NCBI GenBank assembly: GCA_964035015.1
Contig: OZ035998.1
Coordinates: 18,474,260 to 18,538,259 of the forward strand
DNA length: 64,000 bases
Direction of reading: 5' to 3'
From: Corallium rubrum
Taxonomy: Eukaryota; Cnidaria; Anthozoa; Scleralcyonacea; Coralliidae
The notes below the pieces were generated by a model. The model made no database searches and was not told the origin of the DNA. It saw only the letters and a program-made list of their open reading frames with translations. Shown piece by piece: positions 50,001 to 60,377 of this stretch (positions are counted from its first letter, which is position 1; every line of letters starts with the position of its first letter). Both the position numbers and the translations under genes were made by a program.

Positions 50001-50654
50001 TCGTGTCCAAGGCTGGCAGGAGAATTGGACTACTTGGTAGGCTAAGAAAGGAGTTGACAACGTACTCAGCAAACAAGATATTTAAATCATTTATATTACC
50101 AATATTTGACTACTGTGATTGTACCTGGGCCTGCTGTAACAGAAATGACAATAATGCCTTGGAACGCCTTCAGAGACGAGCTGCCAGAATTGTTCTGAAG
50201 ACCTCTAGTAGCGATGTCGCCATTGAAAGTCTCAAATGGGACAGCTTGGAAAATAGACGTAATAGGCATATTTTAAAGTTAGTAAATAGATGTCTTAAAG
50301 GTTACATACCACAACATTTTGAACATTATTTTACTTATAATAAGGATATTATCACTAGAATAACTAGGCAGAGCAATTTATTGCACTTGCCTTGTGTTAG
50401 ATTAGAAACATCGAAGAAATCATTTTTTTATAATGGTTGTGTTGTTTTTAATAGTTTTAGAAATAACTAAGTAAATATGGTCTATTTTACATTATTCCTA
50501 GTAATTTTTAACTATATTCATACTTTAGGCTGTAAACTCTGTAATATTTTGTAATTGTTGTATAATTATTAATGCAGGGCTCCTATTGATAACAGTGCCT
50601 TCTGTGCGCTGAAAGGATTACCCTGCTAAAATAAAGGTTTATCTATCTATCTAT
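47095..50654 (+). mobile_element. CR1-type LINE, apparently intact, nested in BEL gag
   Basis: The element has a single long ORF, a short 3' UTR with AATAAA-like AAATAAAGG near 50630, and a (TATC)n tail of about four units at 50641-50654. BEL gag resumes in the same reading frame (SFASQSTAENETNW) immediately after the tail. The left border is placed between the last gag residues (47060) and the ORF start (47108). It is younger than the BEL insertion. Confidence 0.88.
47108..50470 (+). CDS. CR1-type LINE polyprotein: signal-like N terminus, 2A-like motif, PHD-type finger, endonuclease, RT
   Basis: 1120 residues with no interruption. The ATG at 47108 opens MAAVTTAGKRLVYFLFLFVV, a signal-peptide-like hydrophobic segment. 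Residues 104-111 are DISLNPGP (47417-47440), close to the 2A consensus DxExNPGP with Ser for Glu. A C4HC3-type PHD-like finger follows (about 116-160: CPFC, CLKC, HHLSC, CRLC). The endonuclease (about 190-410) shows HQNIQSLRSK, SETWLNE, WGDFNCDF and SLGDHE. The RT (about 640-900) shows NKASGLDQLPP, NYRPISVL, FIDLRKAFDTVEH, GVPQGSILGPLLF and the catalytic YADD at about 870. The product would reverse-transcribe LINE RNA at nicked DNA. An upstream extension of the frame to 46940 is BEL gag, not LINE. All catalytic boxes are present, so this copy may be recently active. Confidence 0.9.
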   Translation: MAAVTTAGKRLVYFLFLFVVFERSCSQWLEINSEKSYSTSIKFCVGQELIYRPKFSIPVETKTKLSRDLAASIWQVRPTSSQGLKFINLMCDVIFINALLQCNDISLNPGPNQRGLHCPFCDKPIRRSQENAQCLKCDLYHHLSCLGTEYEQSKLCRLCCILHSCNDSTDDPMASSIPVPDELTSFVKLRGLKIIHQNIQSLRSKINELRLLCTSLHNGIHILTLSETWLNESILDTEILIPGYKLFRLDRGKNGGGVAVYAREELSLVRRDDLELEGVEGLWLELFLPKSRGVLIGTFYRPPNTSQHHDNDFMPKLEEELNTATATGKEVIIWGDFNCDFFPPRSNNSECKQLKSVLKFMNFNQLIRDPTRITQTTATLLDLIATNGTNISSSGVASVSLGDHEMVLCARKVNWRKLPAKTRIFRNYANYNHARFCDDLNKVEWENALNPSADGDITVDGLWTNFKELFLSVANVHAPVMEKRVRGKPSPWISGKIKRCIQERDHQLRKARKSNTSEDWAAYRSLRNSVTKSIKRAKSNYNRKLIEENMHDPKGFWKTIKKTMPGESREVSSSFEINGKICTDKKQIAANFNNFFTGTVGRLAQSIAAGVTLLSRSLTRTITKDRTSQIFKFAEISEEFVLTKLKSLKTNKASGLDQLPPRLMKDSASIIAKPLTFIMNSSIIQESVPLDWKTAKVTPLFKGGKAYDMDNYRPISVLCISSKIFERAIHSQLCRFLEENKLLSPYQCGFRKGYSTELATISLSDSIRRSMDQGMLTGSVFIDLRKAFDTVEHGLLIEKLSRYGIRNSELLWFRDYFNNRSQVVQYENSFSGPCKISTGVPQGSILGPLLFVLFINDLPDCIVRCSVLMYADDTVLFFSAKCPEVIESTLNSQLAIVNDWLQNNLLFLNVKKTEVVLFGTSGNLAKVENFTITIGQKQIKRVKEYKYLGVVMDDRLSWKSQVSHIVSKAGRRIGLLGRLRKELTTYSANKIFKSFILPIFDYCDCTWACCNRNDNNALERLQRRAARIVLKTSSSDVAIESLKWDSLENRRNRHILKLVNRCLKGYIPQHFEHYFTYNKDIITRITRQSNLLHLPCVRLETSKKSFFYNGCVVFNSFRNN

Positions 50655-51090
50655 CATTTGCATCTCAATCTACTGCTGAAAATGAAACCAATTGGAGAGC
50701 TAGCTCGGGAAACAAGATCCCTCCGGCCAAGCCTCCCATAAATTCAAAATGTTACTTCTGTGATAAACAAGGCCACACGCTCGAGAGGTGTTTCAAGTTT
50801 CAAGAAGAATCTTACCGTGAACGTAAGACACTTATCAGTAAACAAGGGCTTTGTAACCTGTGTCTTTCAAGGGGACATTTTGTTAACAAGTGTAAAAGCA
50901 ATCACAAATGTTTCTTCCCTGGATGTGGAAGACGTCATCACCCGATGCTGCATCCTACGGAATTACTTGATACAGACCGGTCACAAGTAGACCATTCGAA
51001 GAAAGATGGGAACCAAGATGTGCCGATCCAGAAACAAGATGCTCATTCCGGTCACTGTGGAACGACTGAGACTCATACAAAGAAGTAAGT
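50655..51090 (+). pseudogene. BEL/Pao Gag zinc-knuckle region
   Basis: Two CCHC knuckles are clear: CYFCDKQGHTLERC and CNLCLSRGHFVNKC. A third Cys/His block, CFFPGCGRRHHPMLH, is the usual end of BEL gag. The frame ends near 51087 after KKDGNQDVPIQKQ. Confidence 0.85.
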
Positions 51091-51893
51091 CTGCTTACGA
51101 GTCATACCTGTTAGAGAGTCTGGAAAGGAGAGTGCATGGTCGCGAGGAAATTACGTATGCCATCAGAGACGAAGGGTCCAATACCACTTTGGTTAAAAAA
51201 AGCCTGGTCGAAAATTTGGGACTGAAGGGTGATCCTGTGAACTTTCGACTGACTACCATGAATAAAGTATCTCAAGAATCGGGTAGAGCTCACTTCCTCC
51301 ACGTGCAAGGTTTGGGACAGAAGGACTGTTTGGAAATTCCAAAGGCACTGTCTGTCAATGAGCTTTCAATCGCCAGGAGCTGCATCCCAACCACAGAAAG
51401 TATTAGAAAGTGGCGTCATCTCGAAGGTATAACGATTCCAGAGCTCGAGAATCCAGAGATAACCATCCTGATAGGAACAGACATTCCTGAAGCCCATTGG
51501 AAACTAGAAGAACGTCGGGGTCACCGGAAGGAACCTTATGCTATAAGAACCACATTAGGATGGTCTGTTGCAGGACCTATGGGACCGACAACTGAAGGTA
51601 ACGTCAGCTCGTTCTTCGCTCGCTGTGAAGACAAATTCCTTCACCAGACTGTAGAGAAAATGTTCCAGATGGAATGGGGTATCCACAATTACATAGATAA
51701 AGGCTATGCATCCAAGATCCTAGAAGATGCGTCTGTTGATGATCAGACAGGGAAGAAAAATGTTTGGTACCTATACCCCATCATCCCGTGGTCCATCCGC
51801 AGAAACCTCAAAAGCCGCGAATCGTATTCGACTGCGCTGCAAAGTGTGAAGATATATCCCTCAACAGTCAGCTGTTACAAGGTCCAGATATGA
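51006..51893 (+). pseudogene. BEL/Pao protease and protease-RT linker
   Basis: The region RDEGSNTTLVKKSLVENLGL is the aspartic protease active-site block (Asp in DEG). It is followed by the BEL-typical ITILIGTDIPEAHW and RTTLGWSVAGPMG. Frame shifts occur near 51090-51160 and again near 51770. Residues before the protease block are out of the true frame. Confidence 0.75.
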
Positions 51894-52432
51894 CAAACAC
51901 GCTTGTCGGTGTCTTATCGAGATTTCGACAAGAATCCACAGCATTCATGGCGGACATCGAAGCAATGTTCTGTCAAGTTAGAGTTTCACCAGCGCATCGC
52001 GACTTTCTTCGATTTCTTTGGTGGAAGGACGACAACTGTGATCAACAGGCGGAGGAGTATCAGATGTTGGTTCATCTCTTCGGGGCGACATCGTCGCCGA
52101 GCTGCGCTAGCTTCTGTTTGCGAAGGCTCGCCGAGGAATTCGAGGATGAATTCGACCCAGGAACAATTGAGACAGTCCGTAGAAACTTCTATGTGGACGA
52201 TTGTCTCAAATCTGTGGTGGAGACGGAGGAAGCCATTCGAATGGCCAAGGAATTGCGACAAATCCTGGCGAAGAGATCATTTCGTCTGACGAAATTCGTG
52301 AGCAACGACTTAGAAGTCCTATCGACCATCCCAGAAGGTGAACGCGCACCATCCGTCGTTAACCTAGATTTCGATGAACTCAGTAGAAAGGGCCCTAGGC
52401 GTGCAGTGGAATGTGCAAGACGACGCATTTAA
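51764..52432 (+). pseudogene. BEL/Pao reverse transcriptase
   Basis: RT blocks: [45 protein letters not shown] and the catalytic [10 protein letters not shown]. The frame shifts near 52380-52430 into the RNase H frame. Confidence 0.88.
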
Positions 52433-53876
52433 TTTCCGGATAATCAGTCGAAAGAAAGCTCCAACGCGTCGAGGGATTCTCTCAGATATCAGCTCCATGT
52501 ACGACCCATTAGGGTTCGCTTCGCCTTTTATTCTACCAGCTAAACGTTTGCTGCAGCAGCTGTACAAGGATAAGGTTGGGTGGGACGACGAGATTCCTTC
52601 GGGCGTATTGGCGACGTGGGAGCGTTGGCTGGGTGACCTACCTCGATTGCAGAGAATTACAGTGCCGAGATGTTTCAAATCCTCCCAAATGGGTCGTCCA
52701 AAGAGCGTTCAGCTACATTACTTTTCTGACGCGTCTTCGGAAGGATATGGTGCCGTCTCCTATTTACGTTTTGTGGACGATCGCAGCGAAGTTCACTGCA
52801 CTTTGGTCATTGGCAAGTCGAGAGTCGCACCAAAGAAACCGACAACAATTCCGAGATTGGAATTAACAGCAGCTACAGTGGCTGCGAAACAACATCGCCA
52901 GATTCGTGACGAACTGGATTTGAAATTCGACTCTGTATCCTTCTGGACAGATTCCACCTGCGTTTTGCAATATATCAACAATGAAGCCGCTCGGTTTAAG
53001 ACCTTCGTTGCTAATAGAATAGCCGTCATCCATGACATTTCGAAGCCATGTCAATGGAGATACGTCCCATCCAAATCCAATCCGGCAGACTACGCATCTA
53101 GAGGCCTGTCTCCGGACGATGAGTTTGAGATAGACCAGTGGGTTAACGGACTGCATTTCCTTCGTCAAAATGAAACGCGTTGGTCAGCACGTCCAGAGGG
53201 AGTAAATGTTATGCCAGACGAAAATCTCGAATGGGAAAAGGTCGTCCAGGTCTACGAAACACCAGCAGAAGCAGTTAAACCTCTCGACACCTTTATTCAG
53301 CATTATTCCTCGTGGTACCGACTTCAAAAGGGCGTCGCTTGGCTTGTTCGTTTCATCGATTATCTCCGTCGTGAAATTGGGATTTCTAAGAACGGAACGA
53401 CCCAGGCTCCAGATGTCTTTGTACATGATGGTGTTACTGGGGCCGGAGTAGGACCTCTAACAGTAGAAGAGCTACAAGGTGCCAAGACGAAACTTATCCG
53501 CTACGTTCAAAACGAATGCTTTCCTGAAGAAGTTGCGTGTTTGCGAATAAAGAACGTTGGTACTTCCCTGTCCAAACGAGGCGTGAAGAAATCGAGCAAA
53601 TTATCAGCACTGTACCCTTTCATGGGAAGTGATGGTGTATTGAGAGTTGGCGGCCGTCTAGAAAGAGCATCGATAAGCTTCGACGCCAAACATCCCATGA
53701 TCATCCCGAGCAAACATCACATAGTCGATCTCATAATCATACACTACCATGAACGAGAGGGTCACCCGGGTACTCGAGCAGTTCTCACCTTTATTCAACG
53801 AAAATTTTGGATTCTCCAAGGCCGCTCCAGAATTCAATGGATGATCAAGAAGTGTTTTAGCTGCCGTAAGAGATAG
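52374..53876 (+). pseudogene. BEL/Pao RT thumb, RNase H and integrase zinc domain
   Basis: After RRGILSDISSMYDPLGFASP comes an RNase H domain with acidic motifs HYFSDASSEGYGA, IPRLELTAA and SFWTDSTCVL, then YVPSKSNPADYASRG. The C terminus has the integrase HHCC finger (IIIHYHEREGHPGTR, WMIKKCFSCRK). A TAG at 53874-53876 stops the frame just before the integrase core; the core follows in the same frame. Confidence 0.88.
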
Positions 53877-53897
53877 GCGTCACCTTGTGAACAGATT

Positions 53898-54848
53898 ATG
53901 GCTCCACTTCCTGCACCGCGCGTCACTGCCTTTGAATGTCCATTCACTTCTACCGGTGTTGACTATTTTGGTCCTTTAATGGTTAAAAGAGGACGGAGCC
54001 AAGTCCAGAGATGTGGATGTATATTTACCTGCTTGGCAATGAGAGCTGTCCATATCGAGGTCGCACACACTCTGGACGCCGAATCGTTCCTGTGTGCCTT
54101 CAGTCGTTTCACCGCCCGACGAGGATTGCCTAAACACGTCTTCAGCGACAACGGTACGAACTTCACAGCCGCTAACGAGATCCTGAAAGAAGAGTTTAAG
54201 AAAATCCAAGCCAGTGAAACCCAGTCGAAGATTCACGACCGCTTGAGAATGAGAGAGATAACATGGCATTTTAATCCGCCTCTCGCCAGTCATGCCGGCG
54301 GAGTTTGGGAACGTATGATTCGTTCTATCCGCAAGATTCTGGGTTCGTTGATGCACGAACAATCGGTTGACGACAAGGCACTTCTCACCTTCCTCGTAGA
54401 AGTGGAGAGAATTTTGAATGACCAGCCTTTACTTCGTGGAGACAGCCAGGTAGATGATTTGGATCCGTTGACGCCAAGCAAGCTACTTCTGTTGAAGTCT
54501 AACTCATGTTTACCTCCGGGTGTATTTATCAACACAGACCGTTACAGTAAGCGTTGGAGACAAGCTCAGCTTTTGGCCAACACCTTTTGGAAACGTTGGA
54601 TTGGTGAATATCTACCTACCTTACAGGAACGTCAGAAGTGGCAGAAACCCCAAAGGAACTTAAAAAAGGGAGATCTTGTGTTGCTGGTGGACAACAGATG
54701 TTCACGAGGAGAATGGCCTATGGCAATTATCGTTGATGTTTTCCCGGATGATCATGGAGTCGTGCGCCATGTAATGGTTAGAACCAGAACAAACAGTCTG
54801 AGGAGACGTGCGAAAATTGTGCTTGCTGGAAGAAGCAACATAGAGTAA
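53898..54848 (+). pseudogene. BEL/Pao integrase core and C terminus
   Basis: The DDE-type core shows GVDYFGPLMVKRG (first Asp), FSDNGTNFTAAN (second Asp) and AGGVWERMIRSIRKIL (Glu). It ends with the chromodomain-less BEL C-terminal block KRWRQAQLLANTFWKRW and GEWPMAIIVDVFPDDHG. It would insert the DNA copy into the host genome. The frame itself is intact but has lost its upstream part to a stop codon. Confidence 0.88.
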
Positions 54849-54881
54849 CAGATCGAACTTACGAGCGTTGTTTGATTGTTT

Positions 54882-54882
54882 G

Positions 54883-54955
<73 letters not shown>
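54882..54955. repeat. (ATT)n microsatellite
   Basis: About 24 ATT units directly after the integrase, where the polypurine tract and 3' LTR would be expected. Confidence 0.95.
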
Positions 54956-55370
54956 GTTGTCTAGACCCTATTTTGTATCGCGTTAGTCCACTACGATAGG
55001 GGCCGGTATGTAGGATCTAGCCAGGAACGTAATAAAACCAGTTAGGGTAATGTCAGGTCGTGACCCGCAATCAGGCGTTGGCTCGTGACACGAACACATG
55101 GTAGAGGCCATTTTGTTTTGTTTTAAGTTTCATGTATTTTTAAGGAGTTACGAAGGACATAGTCAGAAACCACGCTATTTTACAATACTTTGTCATGTGT
55201 GTTTTTGTTTGATTTGGATTCTTGGCTCGGAGTGCCAGTCATTTCGATGTCGTCGGAATGACATTTATGGCGTGAGTTTTTGCTTCGTCTGGGGTAATCC
55301 TACAGTCACTATTGGAAAACATGCCCTTCAAGACGACCAGGCGGCGCTATAGACTTGGATCAAGTCTGTC
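54956..55370. other. Sequence after BEL integrase, possible 3' LTR
   Basis: Unique sequence with AATAAAACC near 55031. It could be the 3' LTR of the BEL element, but no matching copy was found upstream of the gag, so I cannot confirm it. Confidence 0.3.
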
Positions 55371-55383
55371 TCTCGAGGGGACG

Positions 55384-56219
55384 TCCTCCGCAGGCCCTCG
55401 TTGCATCATGGACAGGTCACACGTTTGAGAGGGCCTGCCCGATGGGCCTTCCAGATCCTGTAAACAAAATGGCGACTGATCCCATTATGCACAGCGAGAC
55501 TAGTCTCTAGAGGCGATAGTTTTGAGAGGGCCTGCAAAATCTTTCCGGCCGTTGTTCGACAAACGTACGTCCAAGTTCTTTTGACACTGTGACCCGCCAG
55601 GAAATTTGGTCTAAACTTTCTTACAGATCATGACAATGAAGAAACCAATATGTTTTAGAATTGCCGACCTTCTGCTAATAATATTTTTAGCGCCGACAAA
55701 AAGGAATTGAAGGGAAAATATCTGCCGAACAAAAGCAAATTCGACGGTCAGGAAAGAACAGGTTTTTCTTATTGTTTTTTGGTTTATTTAGCTATCGAAG
55801 ACTGTCAACTGACCAAGAGTTAATGAGATTTAATTTTGTTAAATTGTAGGCTATAGTGTAGCGTAATTCAAGTTTCAGTTGTTGTGGAAACCGAAAAAGT
55901 ATAAACCCAAGAGTCTCCGGGTAGACTAAAGTGCATTTTCGTTGATTATTACGGCCGAAAGTTGACAAAGTTCAACCGTAATTGCTTTTTTCAACAATTC
56001 CTTCATTTTAAAGCTAGGATTCGTATGTTATTATATAAGTCTTCAATGGCCTTCAAAATCTTCGGATATAGCCATATGGCTATTAAGAATGGTAGTTAAT
56101 TATGCAAATTTATTCTGTGCCAAGTTTTGCCAAATTTGTTACAGGTTCTTGCAGGCCCTATAGCTAAATTCGGCGTGTGTGACCTGTCCATGATGCAACG
56201 AGGGCCTGCAGAGGAGGCA
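55384..56219. mobile_element. Non-autonomous TIR element, copy 2
   Basis: TIRs TCCTCCGCAGGCCCTCGTTG and CATGGACAGGTCACAC match copy 1 at 28830-29645, and the bodies align throughout (for example TCGACAAACGTACGTCCAAG, GATCATGACAATGAAGAAAC). It is bracketed by another inverted pair, GACTTGGATCAAGTCTGTCT (near 55351) and AGACAGACTTGATCCAAGTC (near 56256). Confidence 0.85.
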
Positions 56220-56825
56220 GGCAAAGCGGCACGCAAGGAGAATGGGGAGAGAGAGAGACAGACTTGATCCAAGTCTAGCGGCACAAAAGCTCTACTCAAC
56301 TGCTTGTTTCTCTCCTTATCACTATACCGCTGAATTCGCTAGTTCGTGGCTTCGAGCTGTTTCGTGAATTCTGCGTTGGACCTTTGTCTCGGTCCTCTGC
56401 GTTAAAAAAGCTGAGCTCAAAATTGTAATTCTTTCTCGTATCGGAGATTATTGTAGTAGTGAACCTGCACAATCCCACGAGGACCTGCGAAAATAAATCC
56501 AAGGACCAAGACATGCAAAAAAATATGAAGTTTGTTTTATTACGCTAAAAATTAGGCTCAACTCTCACTTAAACTTTGTTAAGTCAATATATAGTTAAAT
56601 TATCACCAGCTTTATGTTAGAAATCAGTTATTTATTTAGCATGGTTAAATTATTATCGGTAAAACAACAGGAGGAAAACCTTCAGCCGGCCTGGAATTTA
56701 ATTGTTTAAATTCAAGAACTTTCCAATATTCTCAAGGACCGTTGGAACTCTGCATGTAGACTATAAAAACAACTTTTACTATCAAGCTGCAGTAACCGCT
56801 TTAATATAAAGTTTGTCTGTTTTAC
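56220..56825. other. Intergenic stretch, no gene
   Basis: It contains the right bracket of the element above (56250-56280); otherwise AT-rich sequence with no recognisable exon. Confidence 0.4.
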
Positions 56826-57123
56826 CATAGTCAATCGAGATATGGTCTGGAAACTCGGCAAACTTCAAAGCGCCTATAATGAGGTGTGATTTTATGTTGA
56901 ACCGTACCTTACACCGTGCACATCCTTTGTTTTAGGTTTATTAATATTTAAATAGCAGGGTTGAGTGATTGAACTGAAACGTTGCTATTGGACAATTCGT
57001 TCATTATACTAAAATACAATGTGTTCAGTGACCGTACACCGTGCACAAAAATGCATAAAGGCGAACAAAAAGATAGACCAAAGACTTTAGTTGAGTTTCC
57101 AGACCATATCTCGATTGACTATG
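56826..57123. mobile_element. TIR MITE B, copy 3
   Basis: The termini CATAGTCAATCGAGATATGG and CCATATCTCGATTGACTATG are perfect inverted repeats of at least 30 bp. The interior matches the two copies in LDHD introns. This is the best-preserved copy. Confidence 0.85.
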
Positions 57124-57135
57124 TGTCCACATAGC

Positions 57136-57486
57136 CCAAGTGTTTTGTTATATAGCTTGAGTTTCGCTGAATAATTTCGACGTTTCGACAAGGGAAAGTA
57201 CACAAAAGACAAACGCTAAGACTTTTCTCCAGTTAGTCTTCACACATGCTTTGAAGGCTTATAAATATTCTTTTTTTTCGTACCAAACAAGCTTTTGTTT
57301 ATAGGATGCCGTGAAGAGTTCAAAGTTCTAGCGGGCAACAATTGAAAACCTATTGACCAAGCAGGCAATAAGGTCTCAATTACTGCCCGCTCGGTAGACA
57401 TTGAAATTTAGCTAAGGTTATGTGACCACAAACCAACCAATGACTGTCAACGTTGCATCCAGTGAAACTCTTGCTATATAACAATG
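57136..57486. mobile_element. TIR element with TTGTTATATA termini, copy 2
   Basis: TTGTTATATAGCTTGAGTTTC pairs with GAAACTCTTGCTATATAACA. An inner hairpin AGCGGGCAACAATTGA/TCAATTACTGCCCGCT lies at about 57329-57393. It is related to 37371-37758. Confidence 0.65.
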
Positions 57487-57499
57487 ATAATTAGGTACA

Positions 57500-58118
57500 T
57501 TTTTCCAGGTCAGCCTGAATAGGTTCTTATATATATATTTCATGCATAAGAAAAAATCAGATTGTTTAGGTTCTTAAATAGGTTCTTATTTTTCAAAGAC
57601 TGTGGCGTGGGTCATGAGTTTGTAGATACAGATGTATAACTTGGGTGTGGTCCTATGCACTCCAATAAATTACTACACATATGTATTAGGTAAAATTATG
57701 ATTATTGACTTCAGTAACATGGAATGGATTGACGTGATGTACAAAATTCAAATTATATTACTCCATTGCAATGCAAAATGCCCTTTTGACTTTTATTTAT
57801 ATTCAGTTTATACCTGATTTCGTGCTATAGCTAGATTAGCTTTGCTATTCTAAATAGCCAGTGCTTTAATGATTTGTTTCAATGTAATTTATAAATAACG
57901 TTTGTATTATAATTTTCTTTTCGGCACAAATAAATCTGTTCTGTACTATAATTACTGTAACTGTAACTGTAACTGTTACTGTAACTGTAACTGTAACTGA
58001 CATCCCAAATAAGAACCTATTTTAAATTTCAGGATGAATTATAAAATGGGTGTCTAAATGCCAAATTTCAGGCTGCATGTTCTTAATCCACTATGTTCTT
58101 ATACGCGGGTTTTTACTG
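57500..58118. mobile_element. CAGTAAAAACCCGC-type MITE, interrupted
   Basis: The right terminus CGCGGGTTTTTACTG ends at 58118; AGGTTCTTA and TCAGCCTGAA tracts occur at both ends (57505-57590 and 58010-58118). The middle (57600-57950) is unrelated and ends in a (CTGTAA)n array at 57954-58000. Confidence 0.55.
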
Positions 58119-58169
58119 TTCTGCATGCCACTTAAGAACCACAGACCAGGTGAGCAGCCTAGTCCCGTC

Positions 58170-58826
58170 CACTATGATCTCTATACAACTGGATGGGCCA
58201 TTCCCTATGGCCAGCAGTCAAACATTTCGTGCCAGTCGCCACCATCTTGCGTTGTGGAACATATGACGCATTGTGGCCTTAGAACTTGTTCCCAATCCTA
58301 AAGTTGACTGGCATAAGCAATCTTGACGTCAGCACGGTCAGATTATGTGGGGGAGGCAATATTAAGTACTCTGTGCCGGGGGAGTCGGGAAAGCCGTAAA
58401 GCAAACAACAGATGCCGGTTCGTTTAGTTTTCACCGTTTAACAACGAATACAGTCAAAAGATGGCAAGTACACAACACGAAATATTGTTAAGGCATTAAG
58501 ATTACTATAAAAGGTACAATTTAAGACTTGGAATTGAATTCTTCGCAGATTTTATAGTCTGTTTTTCAGTTTATATTATCGTGAACTTTCTTCGTTGTCG
58601 GCACTGAAGAAAAGCAACGAAATGTAAAGGTTTTACAGTTCAGTAACAGAAACAAATACAAGAAAATAGCGTCTTAAACCTTACTGACTACTTCTTGGTT
58701 CATTCATTCGTTTAAATTTTCTTAAAATAACTCTTTTTGTCTGTTTTTAATGGCAGCCATCTTGGATAGTGGTCGTCATCATACAACTGGCACGCAAAAT
58801 CCGGCCCAATGGCCTAGAGATCAGTG
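58170..58826. mobile_element. hAT-like element C, copy 1, with 8-bp duplication
   Basis: The termini CACTATGATCTC and GAGATCAGTG are flanked by a perfect GTCCCGTC duplication (58162-58169 and 58827-58834). Subterminal tracts (TGGATGGGCCATT, CGTGCCAGT) are also inverted. The 657-bp body has no transposase. An inverted second copy lies at 61244-61892. Confidence 0.8.
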
Positions 58827-58918
58827 GTCCCGTCGCGTCTGAAGCACGAACGTATATGATGAGACTGGCACCCAGGTTTCGGGCACAGAACGCCCATGCT
58901 ATGGGACTAAGCTGCCGC

Positions 58919-58990
58919 CGGGTGAAGAAAACTCCACTCGACGCTCTACCGACTGAGCTACATGGTCAAGTTGAGAGCAGGTCGTGGAAT
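58919..58990 (-). repeat. tRNA-derived SINE head, minus strand
   Basis: The minus strand carries the A-box-like TAGCTCAGTCGGTAGAGCG (58942-58960) preceded by CTTGACCATG. The stretch TGGTCAAGTTG-AGAGCAGG also occurs at 44012-44033, indicating a dispersed SINE. No complete cloverleaf. Confidence 0.5.
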
Positions 58991-59015
58991 GATGCATGGT
59001 ACTGATATTTCCCTT

Positions 59016-59086
59016 GCAAAAACTCCACATGAACGGGTTCCAAAATCACATGTGATTTTGGAACCCGTTCATGTGGAATTTTTGTA
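59016..59086. repeat. Perfect 52-bp palindrome (59025-59076)
   Basis: CCACATGAACGGGTTCCAAA plus ATCACA meets its exact reverse complement with no spacer (centre 59050/59051). The symmetry extends about ten more bases each side with a single mismatch. Confidence 0.97.
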
Positions 59087-59689
59087 AGGCTAGTTTCTTC
59101 AATATCGATAGATTAACTCTTCATCTTATGTTGTTGCAATAACTATTGTGGGACAACGAACTCATCACTTTATCTATTTATTAATATGCATTTTGCACTT
59201 ATTCACATATTTATTTGGCAGGGGCGGATACAGGGGAGTGACTTGCTGACTAATCAACCCCCCCCCCCCCCCCCTTCCTTGTCCCAACCAATACAGGATT
59301 ATACAGCGATACACTACCAGCTGTTTATACGAATCATGCAACAGTCACTCGTGTGTAAAACGTGCATAAATTATATTTTATAACAATGCTTATTGCTACA
59401 AGCCGTAGCTATGGCCTCTCCTTTGCAATAAGATTGGACATCATGATACGCTAATATCTTGTAAATTTGAAACCCCAATTTTAAAACAGTAAGAATCACG
59501 ATTATATAGACGTATTGTATACAATCTCAATCTGAAATCTGAATATACATAGTAATTTTGGCACATAAACTTATAAAACATATCCCCGTGAGTCCACGAC
59601 AATGACGACATGTCCTCCTGCATGATGTATGCCTTGTATGGTATGGTGTATTCATATATTTGGGTATTTTGTTTGGTAATTTATATCAT

Positions 59690-59835
59690 TCAAAACTCTT
59701 TCAAATCCCCCTCAAAATGCAGGAAATGCTATTTCAGAGACTCTAAAATTCAACATTTTCCCGGGGAGCATGCCGCCGGACCCCCTGGAAGTTTGTTGCA
59801 CCTTCGGCCCTGCCACCAAGTATTACTTGATCCCC
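59690..59835. repeat. Fragment of the poly-C repeat family
   Basis: AAAATGCAGGAAATGCTATT and CCCGGGGAGCATGC correspond to 18930-18990. No complete ends are visible. The run of C at 59260-59272 may be linked. Confidence 0.4.
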
Positions 59836-60377
59836 CGCGCCCTCGTTAAATATTGTGAAAGAAACAACTGAGTACCTTATAGTCAACCCCCTTGCGAAAA
59901 TCCTGTATCCACCTAATTCTTTACATCTTAAAAACGTGGAATTATACAAAATAACCCCTTTTCTATAACATATATATAAATACACGACATTGCAAAACAT
60001 TAAAAAGTTCCTTTGAGGAGTAGATAATACGTTCACGTTATTTTACAGGTTATTCTATTTTCCGTTAAAGTCGGAAGAGTTGAATCTAAAACTGAAGAAA
60101 TAATTGAAACCAGTCACTCGGTTCCAATTTCATGAACTGTCTAAGTTTGAGTTTTTGCTCCTTTTGCTGAACTCGTGTGAACGACGACTGCGCCGAAATA
60201 AAGACTGGTACTAGTACCTTGTGATTTCATATCGGTAAGAGTACTCATTTTCCTAGAAACGCGATCATGCTTCAAGAGGACCTAAGAAAGTTTCGCTGAT
60301 AAATTCTTTTCTTTACCTCGAAATTCATATTTTTCTTTACTTTTGCTAAGTTGGATGATAACCCTATAACGCTATTG

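Larger units (their letters stand above)
45102..54848 (+). mobile_element. BEL/Pao LTR retrotransposon, decayed, with two nested insertions
   Basis: Gag (coiled coil, DUF1759-like core, zinc knuckles) is followed by aspartic protease, RT, RNase H and integrase in BEL/Pao order. The reading frame is broken by several frameshifts and one stop, and is interrupted by a Mutator-like MITE (46681-46901) and a CR1 LINE (about 47.09-50.65 kb). I could not find matching LTRs: sequence before the gag and after the integrase are not alike by eye. It inserted about 0.5 kb upstream of the LDHD start codon. Confidence 0.9.
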
